Shown one piece after another: positions 18,412 to 27,276 of a DNA stretch of 64,000 nt. The position numbers and the translations under genes are program-made. The stretch covers positions 1 through 64,000 of the forward strand of contig CALOBG010000028.1 in NCBI GenBank assembly GCA_942490995.1. The letters are read 5' to 3'. The notes below the pieces were generated by a model that made no database searches, was not told the DNA's origin, and saw only the letters and a list, made by a program, of their open reading frames with translations. Source of the DNA: UBA981 sp942490995 (GTDB taxonomy: Bacteria > Pseudomonadota > Gammaproteobacteria > Ga0077536). Within the stretch, counting starts at the first letter, position 1. Every line of letters begins with the position of its first letter.

Positions 18412-18606
18412 GTGTGCGAAATAGTGCGACAGACAGGCAGGCGGCAGCGGCGTGGGGGTCGCGCGTCAGGCGGCCCTCGAGCGCAAGCGGGCCAAGGATG
18501 GTATAGCGCAGCGCGAGGGTAGTGAGGTCGTGCACGGATGCACGGCCGAACGCTAGCCAGACGCGCGACCCCCACGCCGCGAATCGTGTACGAAGTTTTC
18601 GCACAC
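18412..18606. repeat. 195-bp nested inverted-repeat element filling a convergent intergenic gap
   Basis: The element has three nested levels. Outer arms GTGTGCGAAA (18412-18421) and its exact complement at 18597-18606. Middle arms: a perfect 21-bp inverted repeat at 18447-18467 and 18560-18580, with core GTGGGGGTCGCGCGTC. Inner hairpin: CGTGCA at 18529-18534 pairs with TGCACG at 18539-18544 around CGGA. It begins 5 nt after the RND permease stop and ends 10 nt before the stop of the convergent MetE-like gene. It could be a bidirectional transcription stop, a structured RNA, or a non-autonomous mobile element. A 71-codon minus-strand frame crosses it but looks like a by-product. Confidence 0.75.
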
Positions 18607-18616
18607 CTGTTCAGCC

Positions 18617-19717
18617 TCAGTCGTCGAGTTCCGCGGCCAGCGCGCGATGAATTTCGAATAACTCGTCGACCGTTTCGATCGGACGGCGGCCAAAGCCGCA
18701 TTCGGTGGCGATGCCGAAATTGTTGACGTAGCGTCGCGCCATGGCCATGCGCTGGCGCGATCCGGCGACGCCATCGGTGAGGTGGACGAGACCGAGGTAG
18801 AGACGGGCGTCGCCGATGGCGAGATCGGCCAGCGGTTCGACGTAATCAGCGTCGCTCCGATCGCGCGGTACCGGCATGTGATAAAAATCGATCGCGCGCG
18901 GCGATTCGGCCGCGGCGGCGTTGGCCATGCGTACACACACGGCGAGGCTGGCCGGTTCAATGATGTGGCGGTGGCCCAGATCGCCGTAGCACAGGTGTAA
19001 ACCCATCACCACCGCCTCCGGCACCATCGCGCTCGCCGCCGTGACATCGGCGCGGTAGCGATCAAAAGCAGCAGCGGCCGGGCGCCACGGAAACAGTCCG
19101 GGCAGGGTGTCGTCGCATTCAATGGCCACGGTTTCGATGGCCAGATCCCACTGGATGACCAGGTCCTGGGCCGGGATGGCTTCCAGCAGGCGCTCGATTT
19201 CGGCGGCGACCGCGGCCGAATACGCAGCGTGCATGGCGGCAAAATCGTCGCCACTGGCGAGGAAGGGCCGGGTCGCGCTTTCAACCAGCGGCAGGCACAC
19301 CATGAAGCGCGTGCCGCTGGCGATCTCGCCGGTGTCGCGCAAGCGTTTGAACACCGCGTAGGATGCGCGCGCGGCGGCGGCATAGCCGAGTTCGGCGAAC
19401 GTCGGTTGACGGCCCGGGCGCACGCGAAACTGCCAGTGGTCGGTGTAGCCGCGCGGGATCCAGTGGTCGTTCGGATCGCGCCATTCGTCCGCTGCGGCGG
19501 GGTCGTGAGGCAGCGGCCGGTTGACGGATTCCAGCGCCGGGTTGTGGTCATAGGCGCCGGCGGCAAGAAAATTAATCCATGCTTTTCTGAGGCCGGTTTC
19601 ACCGTCCGGCAGGCAGGCACACAGATCGCCGACCCCGGCCGCGGTACGCCTGAGTACGTCCTCGGCATCGTCACCCGGAATGCTGCCGACCAGGAGTACG
19701 GGGGCGTTCATGCGCAT
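18617..19717 (-). CDS. MetE/UROD-fold protein with methionine-synthase-like zinc ligands
   Basis: The 366-residue protein starts at ATG 19717 with AGGAA seven bases upstream. It opens LLVGSIPGDDAEDVL and has LPDGETGLRKAWINF, typical of cobalamin-independent methionine synthase (MetE) barrel relatives. It keeps HLCYGDLGH (the His-x-Cys zinc pair of MetE) and TECGFGRRP (the third Cys ligand region). It is about half of full MetE, lacking the N-terminal domain, so it is probably a dedicated methyl- or alkyl-transfer enzyme rather than housekeeping MetE. It lies 13 nt downstream of the CoA-transferase and is almost certainly co-transcribed. Substrate unknown. Confidence 0.75.
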   Translation of the reverse strand: MRMNAPVLLVGSIPGDDAEDVLRRTAAGVGDLCACLPDGETGLRKAWINFLAAGAYDHNPALESVNRPLPHDPAAADEWRDPNDHWIPRGYTDHWQFRVRPGRQPTFAELGYAAAARASYAVFKRLRDTGEIASGTRFMVCLPLVESATRPFLASGDDFAAMHAAYSAAVAAEIERLLEAIPAQDLVIQWDLAIETVAIECDDTLPGLFPWRPAAAAFDRYRADVTAASAMVPEAVVMGLHLCYGDLGHRHIIEPASLAVCVRMANAAAAESPRAIDFYHMPVPRDRSDADYVEPLADLAIGDARLYLGLVHLTDGVAGSRQRMAMARRYVNNFGIATECGFGRRPIETVDELFEIHRALAAELDD

Positions 19718-19730
19718 GTTCGATTCCTTG

Positions 19731-20936
19731 TCAGCTTACAGTCGCCGTGCGGCTGTGCGTTACGCCGTCGCGCTCAAGCGCGGCGAGGTCATCGGCATCG
19801 AGGCCGAGTTCGGCGAGGATCTCGGCGGTGTGTTCGCCGAGCGCCGGAGCGCCGCGGGTGACCGCGCCCGGGGTTGCTGAAAAACGCGCCGCGGGTCGCG
19901 CCTGGCGCAGTGGTCCGGCGGCCGGGTGGTGGTAGGTCTGGACCAGGTCGTTGGCCGCGATCTGCGGATGGGCGATCATTTCGCTGCGGGTCAACACCGG
20001 CGCGCATGGCACGTTCTCGGCCTCGAGGCGCTGCAGCCACTCCTGCGCCGAGCGTTCCAGCAGCGCACCCTGGATCAGCTCGAGGCGCGCGTTGATATTT
20101 TTGTCGCGCAGCGCCGGCGTGGTGAAGCGTTCGTCGCTCAGCCATTCGGGTTTGTCCAGCGCTCGGATCAGGCCGTGCCACTCGCGGTCCGACATCACCG
20201 CCACGCTGATGTGGCCGTCGGCAGTGGCGTAGATCAGATCGATAAAGCTCGCCGCCTGCTGTTGCGGCAGTTCGTCACCGATAAACGTCTGGCTGCCCAT
20301 GTCCGAATTCCACAGGAACGAGACGATCGCATCGAGCATCGCAATGCGCACATGCTGGCCGGCGCCGGTGCGCTCGCGGGTCAGCAGGGCGGCAGTGATC
20401 GCCTGGGCCGCGGTCAGCGCGCTGACCTTGTCGGGCACGATGGTGCGCACCAGGCGCGGGCGTTCCTGATCGGAACCGGCCTGCACGGTGGCGAGTCCGG
20501 ACAGGGCCTGGATCAGCGGATCGTAGACCGGCTTGGCCGCATACGGGCCGTCGAAGCCAAAGCCGGCAATAGACACGTAGATGATGTCCGGTTTGACCGC
20601 GCGAATGACGTCCTCACCAAGGCCCATGCGTTCGATCACACCGGGTCGGAAGTTCTGCACGAATACGTCGGCGCTCGCCACCAGTTCGAGCAGCAGCCCA
20701 ATGCCGCGTTGCTGCTTGAGGTCGAGGGTCAGGGAGCGTTTGTTGCGGTTGTTGTTGCAGAAATTCGCCGCGAACCCGCCGCGCCGGTTGGCGCCTTTAC
20801 GCACGTAATCACCGCCGGCCGGGTTCTCGACCTTGATCACGTCCGCGCCCTGATCGCCGAGGGTCATGGTCGCCAGCGGGCCGGAGATCATGGCGGTCAG
20901 ATCGACGATGCGGTAGCCATCCAGGGGACCGGCCAT
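19731..20936 (-). CDS. class III CoA-transferase (CaiB/BaiF family)
   Basis: ATG at 20936 has AGGAG five bases upstream; the frame is open to 21005 but the extension is not family-like. The 401-residue protein starts MAGPLDGYRIVDLTAMISGP, has VIKVENPAGGD and NRNKRSLTLDL, and the catalytic Asp in the conserved YDPLIQALSG. Such enzymes move CoA from an acyl-CoA donor onto a carboxylic acid by a ping-pong reaction through an Asp-anhydride. It is followed by the MetE-like gene in one operon. A related enzyme begins at the right edge of the window (63087-64000). Confidence 0.93.
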   Translation of the reverse strand: MAGPLDGYRIVDLTAMISGPLATMTLGDQGADVIKVENPAGGDYVRKGANRRGGFAANFCNNNRNKRSLTLDLKQQRGIGLLLELVASADVFVQNFRPGVIERMGLGEDVIRAVKPDIIYVSIAGFGFDGPYAAKPVYDPLIQALSGLATVQAGSDQERPRLVRTIVPDKVSALTAAQAITAALLTRERTGAGQHVRIAMLDAIVSFLWNSDMGSQTFIGDELPQQQAASFIDLIYATADGHISVAVMSDREWHGLIRALDKPEWLSDERFTTPALRDKNINARLELIQGALLERSAQEWLQRLEAENVPCAPVLTRSEMIAHPQIAANDLVQTYHHPAAGPLRQARPAARFSATPGAVTRGAPALGEHTAEILAELGLDADDLAALERDGVTHSRTATVS

Positions 20937-21047
20937 AGGCGCTCCTTGAAGAAATCCTGCGAGGTCCAAGCATAACGCGGAACGCGCCGGCGGCGCGCTG
21001 TACACCCCGGCGGCAGGGCTGCCGCCGGGGTGCTAGAACAGGTCGAC

Positions 21048-21155
21048 TCAGACCAGACCCGGGGTCGTCGCGATGACGCTGTGAACGGTCAGGGCGAGGG
21101 CGGTGAGCTTGATCCCGAGGATGGTCGCCGGGTGGTTATTCAGTAGTGCTTTCAT
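21048..21155 (-). CDS. small hypothetical protein, 35 residues
   Basis: The minus-strand ATG at 21155 is preceded by a strong Shine-Dalgarno AGGAG eight bases upstream. The peptide starts MKALLNNHPATILGIKL, is hydrophobic in its middle (LTALALTVHSVIA), and ends TTPGLV. It sits alone between the CoA-transferase start and the LysR gene, divergent from the regulator, the position of a classical LysR target. It is too short for family assignment. A single-span membrane peptide or leader is possible. Confidence 0.45.
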   Translation of the reverse strand: MKALLNNHPATILGIKLTALALTVHSVIATTPGLV

Positions 21156-21268
21156 GGTTTTCTCCTGCGCCTGGTTGGCGGTTTGTTTGGCTTGGGAAGG
21201 AGTATGGACGCGCACCCGGAATTCATAAATAATCACTTTTACAAATTATAGTTCTCGCAATCAGAACA
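21156..21268. promoter_or_regulatory. AT-rich divergent promoter region between small ORF and LysR gene
   Basis: This 113-bp gap is notably AT-rich compared with its surroundings, especially 21222-21260 (AATTCATAAATAATCAC and following). It probably contains the LysR operator and both promoters. No exact T-N11-A palindrome can be claimed with confidence. Confidence 0.4.
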
Positions 21269-22174
21269 ATGGATCGATTCGAAGAAATGCGCAGTTTCGT
21301 GCGCGTGGTCGACGCCGGCAGCATTACCCGCGCCGCCGATCTGTCGCACGTCGCCAAGTCCGCGGTCAGCCGCCGGCTGTCCGACCTCGAGTCCCGCCTC
21401 GGCGTGCAATTGCTTAACCGCACCACGCGACGCATGACCCTGACCGATGCCGGCCAGCGTTACTACGAACACAGCAACCGCCTGCTCAGCGAACTCGAGC
21501 AGGCCGAGGCGGCAGTCGTTTCCGAGCAGACCGCCCTGACCGGGCGCATTCGGCTCGCCGCACCCACGGTATTTGGTCGTCGCCACCTGTCGCCGGCGAT
21601 TTTTGCTTTCCTCGAGGCCCATCCACAGATCGAATTCGACATCGAATTCAACGACCGCCAGATCGATATCATCGAAGAAGGTTTCGACCTCGCGGTGCGC
21701 ATCGCCAAGCTCAACGACTCGCGCATGATGGCCCGGCCGCTGGCCCGTATCACCGCGCTGATCGCCGCCAGCCCGGATTACTGGCAGCGCCACGGCCGGC
21801 CGCGGCGCCCGGCCGATCTCGTCCGCCATCGCTGCCTGCAATACGTCTACCAGAACACCGCGACGTGGCGCTACCGCACCCGCCAGGGCAAAAACGGCAG
21901 CGTGCGCGTGCCGTTATCGATGCAGGCCAACAACGGCGATTTTCTCCTCGATGCCGCCATCAACGGCCTCGGTGTGATCCGTCAGCCGCGTTTCATCTGC
22001 CACGAGGCGATCACGGCCGGGCAGCTCGAAGCCGTGCTGCCGGACTACGAGTGGCTGGACGTGGCGGCCTACGCGGTGTTTCCGCAGACCCGCCATCTGC
22101 CGCAGCGGATCCGCACGTTTATCGATTTTCTTGCCGCGCGTTGGGGTGACTGTCCCTACTGGGAAGAATGCTGA
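21269..22174 (+). CDS. LysR-family transcriptional regulator
   Basis: This 301-residue LysR protein has an N-terminal winged HTH (MRSFVRVVDAGSITRAADLS, then KSAVSRRLSDLESRLGVQLL and NRTTRRMTLTDAGQRYYE) and a co-inducer domain with LTGRIRLAAPTVFGRRHLSP and FDLAVRIAKL. It is of the subgroup close to the DsdC/AphB-like 'transcriptional regulator, LysR' proteins with a short tail (DCPYWEEC). It is divergent from the 35-residue gene and 67 nt upstream of the DmpR-type regulator. Its target may be the small ORF, itself or the catabolic island; this is inference. Confidence 0.92.
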   Translation: MDRFEEMRSFVRVVDAGSITRAADLSHVAKSAVSRRLSDLESRLGVQLLNRTTRRMTLTDAGQRYYEHSNRLLSELEQAEAAVVSEQTALTGRIRLAAPTVFGRRHLSPAIFAFLEAHPQIEFDIEFNDRQIDIIEEGFDLAVRIAKLNDSRMMARPLARITALIAASPDYWQRHGRPRRPADLVRHRCLQYVYQNTATWRYRTRQGKNGSVRVPLSMQANNGDFLLDAAINGLGVIRQPRFICHEAITAGQLEAVLPDYEWLDVAAYAVFPQTRHLPQRIRTFIDFLAARWGDCPYWEEC

Positions 22175-22193
22175 ACGGCCCGCCCCGGGTGAA

Positions 22194-22209
22194 TTGACGA
22201 TATGATCAA
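22194..22209 (-). promoter_or_regulatory. DmpR-type activator box upstream of the regulator gene
   Basis: On the minus strand this reads TTGATCATATCGTCAA, differing by one base from the box at 23925-23940. It is an imperfect inverted repeat resembling the activator boxes recalled for DmpR/MopR. It lies 33 bp upstream of the regulator start and may serve autoregulation. Confidence 0.6.
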
Positions 22210-22241
22210 ATCTTCGGATCGCGCGGAACCGGGGAGGGGCG

Positions 22242-23895
22242 ATGCAGGAATCTGATCTCAAGCCGGCCAGCGAGCTGCGCACCCGGCTGCGTTTCCAGCC
22301 GGATTCCGGCCAGATCTGGCTCGACCAGCAGCGCATGATCATGATCCACACCGAGGCCATGGGTGAGCTGCGGCGCGAGCTCATCGATACCCTCGGCCGC
22401 GACCGTGCGCGCGGCGTACTCACGCGCATGGGCTACGCCTCCGGGATCCGCGACGCGCGTTTCGCGCGCCGCCTGTTTCCCACCGCCAGCGATTCCGAAG
22501 TGTTTGTCGTCGGGCCGCAGCTGCACAACCTCGAAGGGATCGTCAACGTGCGTCCGGTGCGTTTCGAAATGGACGTCGCGCGCGGGATCTGCGATGGCGA
22601 ATTCATCTGGGAAAATTCCTTCGAGGCCGATGTCCACCGCTCGCTGTACGGCATCGACACCGAGCCGGCGTGCTGGATGCAGATCGGCTACGCGAGCGGC
22701 TATACCTCGAACCCGTTCGGTCAGCAGGTCTTGTACCGCGAAGTCGAATGCAGCGCGCAAGGGCGATCGCGACTGTCGGATCATCGGCAAGCCGGTTGCC
22801 GAGTTGGGCGATGCCGACACCGACCTCAAATATTTCCAGCCCGAAAGCCTCGCCGATCGTCTGCTCGAGCTGCAGACCCAGGTTGAACAATTACGCCATT
22901 CGGTGCGCGAACGGGCCGGTACCGAGACCCTGCTCGGCGAATCGGTGAGCTTCAAAAGCGCACTCGAGATGGTCGGCAAGGTCGCCGCCTCGCAGGTGAC
23001 GGTGATGCTGCTCGGCGAAACCGGGGTCGGCAAGGAGATGTTTGCCCGCCAGATCCACGCGCTGTCGACCCGCGCCAACGGTCCGTTCGTGGCCGTCAAC
23101 TGCGCGGCGATCCCGGAAACGCTGATCGAATCGGAGCTGTTCGGGGTCGAGAAGGGGGCATTTACCGGCGCCAGCCGTTCGCGTCCCGGGCGTTTCGAGC
23201 GTGCCCACGGCGGCTCGCTGTTTCTCGACGAAGTCGGCGAGCTGTCACCCACTGCCCAGGCCAAGCTGTTAAGGGTGCTGCAGGAAGGCGAAATCGAACG
23301 GATCGGCGACACCGCGACCCGCCGCGTCGACGTGCGCGTGATCGTGGCAACCAACATCGATCTTGAACAGGCGGTGGCGGCCGGTGATTTCCGTGCCGAT
23401 CTGTTTTATCGCCTCAATCCGTACCCGGTCACCATTCCGCCGCTGCGCGAACGACTAACCGACATCCCCCTGCTGGTCGCGCATTTTGTCCAGCGCTACA
23501 GCGTCGAGCATGGCAAACATATCCTCGGCGTGACCCCGGCGGGACTCGCGGCGATGACTCATTACGACTGGCCCGGCAATATTCGCGAGTTGAAAAATAT
23601 CGTCGAGCGCGGCGTGATCCTGACCGCCAGCGGCGACGCCATCGAGGCCGCCAATCTGATCCCCGGCGCCGCGCAGGCCGCGCCCGAAGCGCTCCGCGCA
23701 AGCGGCGAGGCGCGCATCGACAACCTGCTTGAATACGCCATCCAGCACGGCCTGTCGCTGGACGCGATCGAACGTTCGCTGCTTGAACTCAGCGTCGAGC
23801 GCGCTGACGGCAACCTCAGCGCGGCCGCCCGCCTGCTCGGGATCACGCGGCCGCAGCTGGCCTACCGCCTGAAAAAGGCCGCAGCGAAAGCCTGA
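22242..23895 (+). pseudogene. dmpR: DmpR/XylR-type sigma-54 activator of phenol catabolism, frameshifted
   Basis: The first frame (22242 to about 22763) encodes the XylR_N/V4R sensor, from LKPASELRTRLRFQPDSGQI to GYASGYTSNPFGQQVLYREV. After the GGG at 22761-22763 the reading must shift by one base (one G too many) to continue with GDRDCRIIGKP, the B-linker, and the AAA+ domain. The latter has Walker A GETGVGKEMFARQ, the sigma-54-contacting GAFTGA, Walker B SLFLDEVGELS, and a C-terminal Fis-type HTH (NLSAAARLLGITRPQLAYRL). Without correction the sensor would end at 22886. All domains are otherwise intact, at about 550 residues. It should bind phenols and activate the promoter at 24007. Confidence 0.85.
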
Positions 23896-23940
23896 TCATA
23901 TGGACAAGCCGACCCTTGACGGTTTTGATCATATCGACAA
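23892..23940 (+). promoter_or_regulatory. two tandem DmpR-type activator boxes
   Basis: CTGATCATATGGACAA at 23892-23907 overlaps the regulator stop codon, and TTGATCATATCGACAA at 23925-23940 follows 33 bp later, about three helical turns. Together with the box at 22194 they give the pattern YTGATCATATSGWCAA. Their distance of about 67-115 bp from the -24 element fits enhancer binding by a sigma-54 activator with DNA looping. Confidence 0.75.
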
Positions 23941-24006
23941 AATATTGCGCCGCAATAAGCTAAGCTCTTGAATAGAAAGTTATTTGGGACAGCCACTTAC
24001 TATTTC

Positions 24007-24022
24007 TGGCATAGAATCTGCC
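24007..24022 (+). promoter_or_regulatory. sigma-54 -24/-12 promoter of the phenol operon
   Basis: TGGCATAGAATCTGCC matches the sigma-54 consensus TGGCAC-N5-TTGC, with invariant GG and GC correctly spaced 10 bp apart. Transcription should begin near 24034, about 28 nt before the dmpK ATG at 24062. The activator boxes lie upstream at 23892-23940. Confidence 0.8.
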
Positions 24023-24061
24023 TCTGACTGGAGTTTTACGCGAGCAGCTTTGCGGTAAGCC

Positions 24062-24334
24062 ATGGCACGGGTGACATCAATAGCAGGACATCGCCAGCAG
24101 CGCAGCGGGACTGCCACGCCCTCGGTCCGCGTCACCAATCCCGATCGCCATGGTTTTGTCGAGTTCCAGTTCTCGCTCGGTGACCCGACCCTGTACCTGG
24201 AAATGACCCTGCCGCAGGTCGCCTTTCAGCAGTTCTGCCGCGCCCACGGCGCACGCCGTCTCAGCGCTGCCGAGGGTGAAGCTGTCGATCAGGCCGAAGA
24301 CAAGTGGCGCTTTGGCGATGAACACGAGGATTAG
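24062..24334 (+). CDS. dmpK: phenol hydroxylase assembly/P0 protein DmpK
   Basis: This 90-residue protein is the first gene of the operon. The stretch RVTNPDRHGFVEFQFSLGDP followed by LYLEMTLPQVAFQQFCRAHG is typical of the DmpK family (about 90 residues). DmpK is not part of the active enzyme but is needed to assemble the iron centre of the oxygenase. The stop is 3 nt before dmpL. No frame error. Confidence 0.9.
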   Translation: MARVTSIAGHRQQRSGTATPSVRVTNPDRHGFVEFQFSLGDPTLYLEMTLPQVAFQQFCRAHGARRLSAAEGEAVDQAEDKWRFGDEHED

Positions 24335-24337
24335 CCC

Positions 24338-25336
24338 ATGACCATTGATCTGAAAACGACCAGCGTCGAGCAGAAGCGCCGCACCTTCGATCACATCGCC
24401 GAAAAAATCGGCCCGGACAAAAACGCGAGCCGTTACCAGGAAGCCGTGTGGGGCCTGCAGCCACAGGTCAATTTCCACTACCGGCCGACCTGGGACCCGA
24501 CCCGCGAGCTCTACGATCCGGCCCGTACCGCGATAGTCATGGATGACTTCGACGACCTCGTCGATCCGCGCCAGTATTACTACGGCACGTGGACGATACA
24601 GCGCGGCAAGCAGCAGGATTCGCAGGAAAAAAACTTCGACTTCGTGGAAAAACGCGGCCTGCTGGCGGGCCTCGACGAGGCCTGGAAAAACAAGATCCGC
24701 CAGACCGTGATCCCGCTCCGCCACGTCGCCTGGGGCGCGAATACCAATAACGCCTACATCGCCGCCTACGGTTTCGGCGCGCCGGTGACCAGCGCCTGCA
24801 CCATGCACGCCATGGATCACCTCGGCATCGCGCAATACATCTCGCGCATCGGTCTCGTTCTTGACGACAACCAGGCCACCGCCCTGGACCAGGCCAAGGA
24901 CGCGTGGATGAACGACGCACGCTGGCAGGCACTGCGCGCGCTGGTCGAAGAGTCGATGGTGACGAAAGACTGGGGCGAACTGTTCGTCCTGCAGAACCTG
25001 CTCATTGACGGCACCGTCCACCCATTGATTTTTGACCGCTTCGATGCCGAGGTGATCAGGCACGGCGGCGCGGTGGCGTCGATGTTGTCGGAGTTCATGG
25101 TCGACTGGTACGCCGAGTCGCAGCGCTGGGTCGATGCCGTGATCAAGCGCATGGTGGTCGAATCGGACGCCAACAAGCGTCTCATCGAGGGCTGGATCGC
25201 TGGCTGGATGCCGCGCGTGCAGGGCGCCGTTCAACCGCTCGCCGAAAGCGCTTTCGACGACGGTGCGGCGGAAGTCATCGACGGCGTGGTCGACGAGTTG
25301 ATGACCCGCGCCGGCAAGTGCGGGCTCAAGGTCTGA
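24338..25336 (+). CDS. dmpL: phenol hydroxylase oxygenase beta subunit DmpL (P1)
   Basis: This 332-residue protein is of normal length for DmpL. It begins MTIDLKTTSVEQKRRTFDHI with GAGGA upstream, and includes NFHYRPTWDP and YYYGTWTIQRGKQQDS, all characteristic of the beta subunit of soluble di-iron phenol monooxygenases. It has the ferritin-like fold of the alpha subunit but lacks the iron-binding Glu/His set. It forms the oxygenase core with DmpN and DmpO. The frame is intact. Confidence 0.95.
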   Translation: MTIDLKTTSVEQKRRTFDHIAEKIGPDKNASRYQEAVWGLQPQVNFHYRPTWDPTRELYDPARTAIVMDDFDDLVDPRQYYYGTWTIQRGKQQDSQEKNFDFVEKRGLLAGLDEAWKNKIRQTVIPLRHVAWGANTNNAYIAAYGFGAPVTSACTMHAMDHLGIAQYISRIGLVLDDNQATALDQAKDAWMNDARWQALRALVEESMVTKDWGELFVLQNLLIDGTVHPLIFDRFDAEVIRHGGAVASMLSEFMVDWYAESQRWVDAVIKRMVVESDANKRLIEGWIAGWMPRVQGAVQPLAESAFDDGAAEVIDGVVDELMTRAGKCGLKV

Positions 25337-25350
25337 GCAGGGACACGAAC

Positions 25351-25626
25351 ATGACAGACAACGTATTCATTGCATTGCAGAACAATTCCGAGGCGCAGCC
25401 GATCATCGAGGCGATCCTGGCCGACAACCCCGAGGCGGTAGCTAACGAAACGCCCGGCATGGTCAAGATCGACGCGCCCGGGCGGCTGGTGATCAAACGC
25501 GAATCGGTCGAGGAAAAAGTCGGACGTGAGTTCGATCTGCAGGAACTGCACATCAACCTGATATCGCTCGGCGGCAATATCGACGAGGACGACGACGAGT
25601 TCGTGCTGTCCTGGGGCGCCAGATAA
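25351..25626 (+). CDS. dmpM: phenol hydroxylase regulatory/effector protein DmpM (P2)
   Basis: ATG at 25351 gives 91 residues, the usual DmpM length; an upstream in-frame start at 25318 would overlap dmpL and is not needed. NVFIALQNNSEAQPIIEAIL and GREFDLQELHINLISLGGNI are diagnostic. This small cofactor-free protein binds the oxygenase and is required for turnover. The frame is intact. Confidence 0.95.
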   Translation: MTDNVFIALQNNSEAQPIIEAILADNPEAVANETPGMVKIDAPGRLVIKRESVEEKVGREFDLQELHINLISLGGNIDEDDDEFVLSWGAR

Positions 25627-25677
25627 TTTATCGAACCGGAACACGCCGGCCGGCGTGCTCGGCAGGAGGAACGAGAG

Positions 25678-27217
25678 ATGGCTAAAGCGAAAAAGCTCGG
25701 ACTAAAAGAACGCTACGGACTGCTGACCCGCGGTCTCGATTGGGAAACGTCCTACCAGCCGATGGACAAGGTTTTCCCCTACGACACCTATGAAGGGATC
25801 AAGATCGTCGACTGGGACAAGTGGGAAGACCCGTTCCGCCTGACCATGGACGCCTACTGGAAGTATCAATCCGAAAAAGAACGCAAACTCTACGCCATTC
25901 TCGACGCGTTCCAGCAGAACAACGGCCAGCTCAATATCTCCGATGCGCGCTACATGAGCGCGGTTAAAATCTGGATCCAGGGCATTACGCCGCTGGAGTA
26001 CGCCGCGCACCGCGGTTTTGCCCACGCCGGCCGTGCGTTTCGCGGCGCCGGCGCGCGCGTCGCCTGCCAGATGCAGTCGATCGACGAACTGCGCCACGCG
26101 CAGACGCAGATGCACGCGTTTTCGCACTACAACAAGTATTTCAACGGCATGCACAACTTCGCGCACATGCGCGACCGCGCCTGGTACCTGTCGATCCCGA
26201 AAAGCTTTTTCGAGGACGCGATGTCGGCCGGGCCGTTCGAGTTCGTGACCTCGATTTCGTTTGCCTTCGAATACGTGCTGACCAACCTGCTGTTCATGCC
26301 GTTCGTGTCCGGCGCGGCCTACAACGGCGACATGGCGACCACGACCTTCGGCTTCTCGGCGCAATCCGACGAGTCGCGGCATATGACCCTCGGCCTGGAA
26401 GTCGTCAAGTTCATGCTCGAGCAACACGAGGACAACGTGCCCATCGTGCAGGCCTGGCTCGACAAGTGGTTCTGGCGCGGCTACCGGCTGCTCGGGCTGG
26501 TCGGCACGATGATGGACTACATGCTGCCGAAGAAAGTCATGTCGTGGAAGGAAGCCTGGGAAATCTACTGGGAAGAGAACGGCATCGCGCTGTTTCACGA
26601 CCTCGCGCGCTACGGCATTCGTCTGCCCAAACACCACGAGGTGGCCGGCCAGGAAAAGAACCGTCTGACCCACGAACTGTGGGCCACCCTTTATCAGTAC
26701 GGCAACGCGCTGGGGCTGCATACCTGGGTACCGGAAGACGAGGAACTCGACTGGTTCAGCGAGAAGTATGGCGAATTGTTCGACACCATGTACAAGCCGC
26801 GCCTGCTGTACTTTCGTGAGCTGGAACAAAAAGGCCAGCGCTATTTCAACAACCGTCTGCCGATGGTGTGCCAGGTCTGTCAGATCCCGGTCTTCTACAC
26901 CCAGCCGGACGACCCGCAGACGCAGAGCGTGCGCATCGTCGAATCGCACGGCACCAAGCACCATTGCTGTTCGGATGGCTGCGCCGATATTTTCAACCGC
27001 GAGCCGGAGAAGTACGTGCAGTCGTTGATGCCCGCCGCAGCAGATCTATCGGGTAACTGCGAGGGTGGCGCGACGTCGATACCGTAGTACGCAGAAGTGA
27101 CTACCACATCAATATTGGCGAGGACAATTGCGAATACGTCGGCTCGCCGGATCACCAGCGAACTGGGTGGCGATCAAGGGACGGCACCGGCAGGCGACGA
27201 ACCAGGACGCCGCCTGA
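25678..27217 (+). pseudogene. dmpN: phenol hydroxylase oxygenase alpha subunit DmpN (P3), frameshifted at C-terminus
   Basis: AGGAGG precedes the ATG at 25678. About the first 450 residues are open and normal: di-iron ligands sit in EYAAHRGFAHAG, DELRHAQ and SDESRHM, and the late Cys region VCQVCQIPVF and HHCCSDGCADIF is present. From about 27030 the sequence shifts repeatedly. Family residues QQIYR, then GNCEGG, then DVDTVV and EDNCEYVGSPDHQR, then WVAIKG occur in successive different frames, requiring at least four single-base changes. As written the protein stops at 27087 (469 residues); the family-like stop is at 27215-27217 (about 510 residues). All catalytic residues precede the errors, so a truncated subunit may still fold. 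Confidence 0.85.
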
Positions 27218-27276
27218 GCGGCGTACCCGGCGTCGATAATGACCGGGTGAGGCGACCCCATCTCAAGGTGATCTCC

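Noticed and set aside
18389..18604. 71-codon minus-strand frame across the nested inverted repeat
   Set aside because: It is largely made by the repeat arms, overlaps the RND gene end and has no separate ribosome-binding site.
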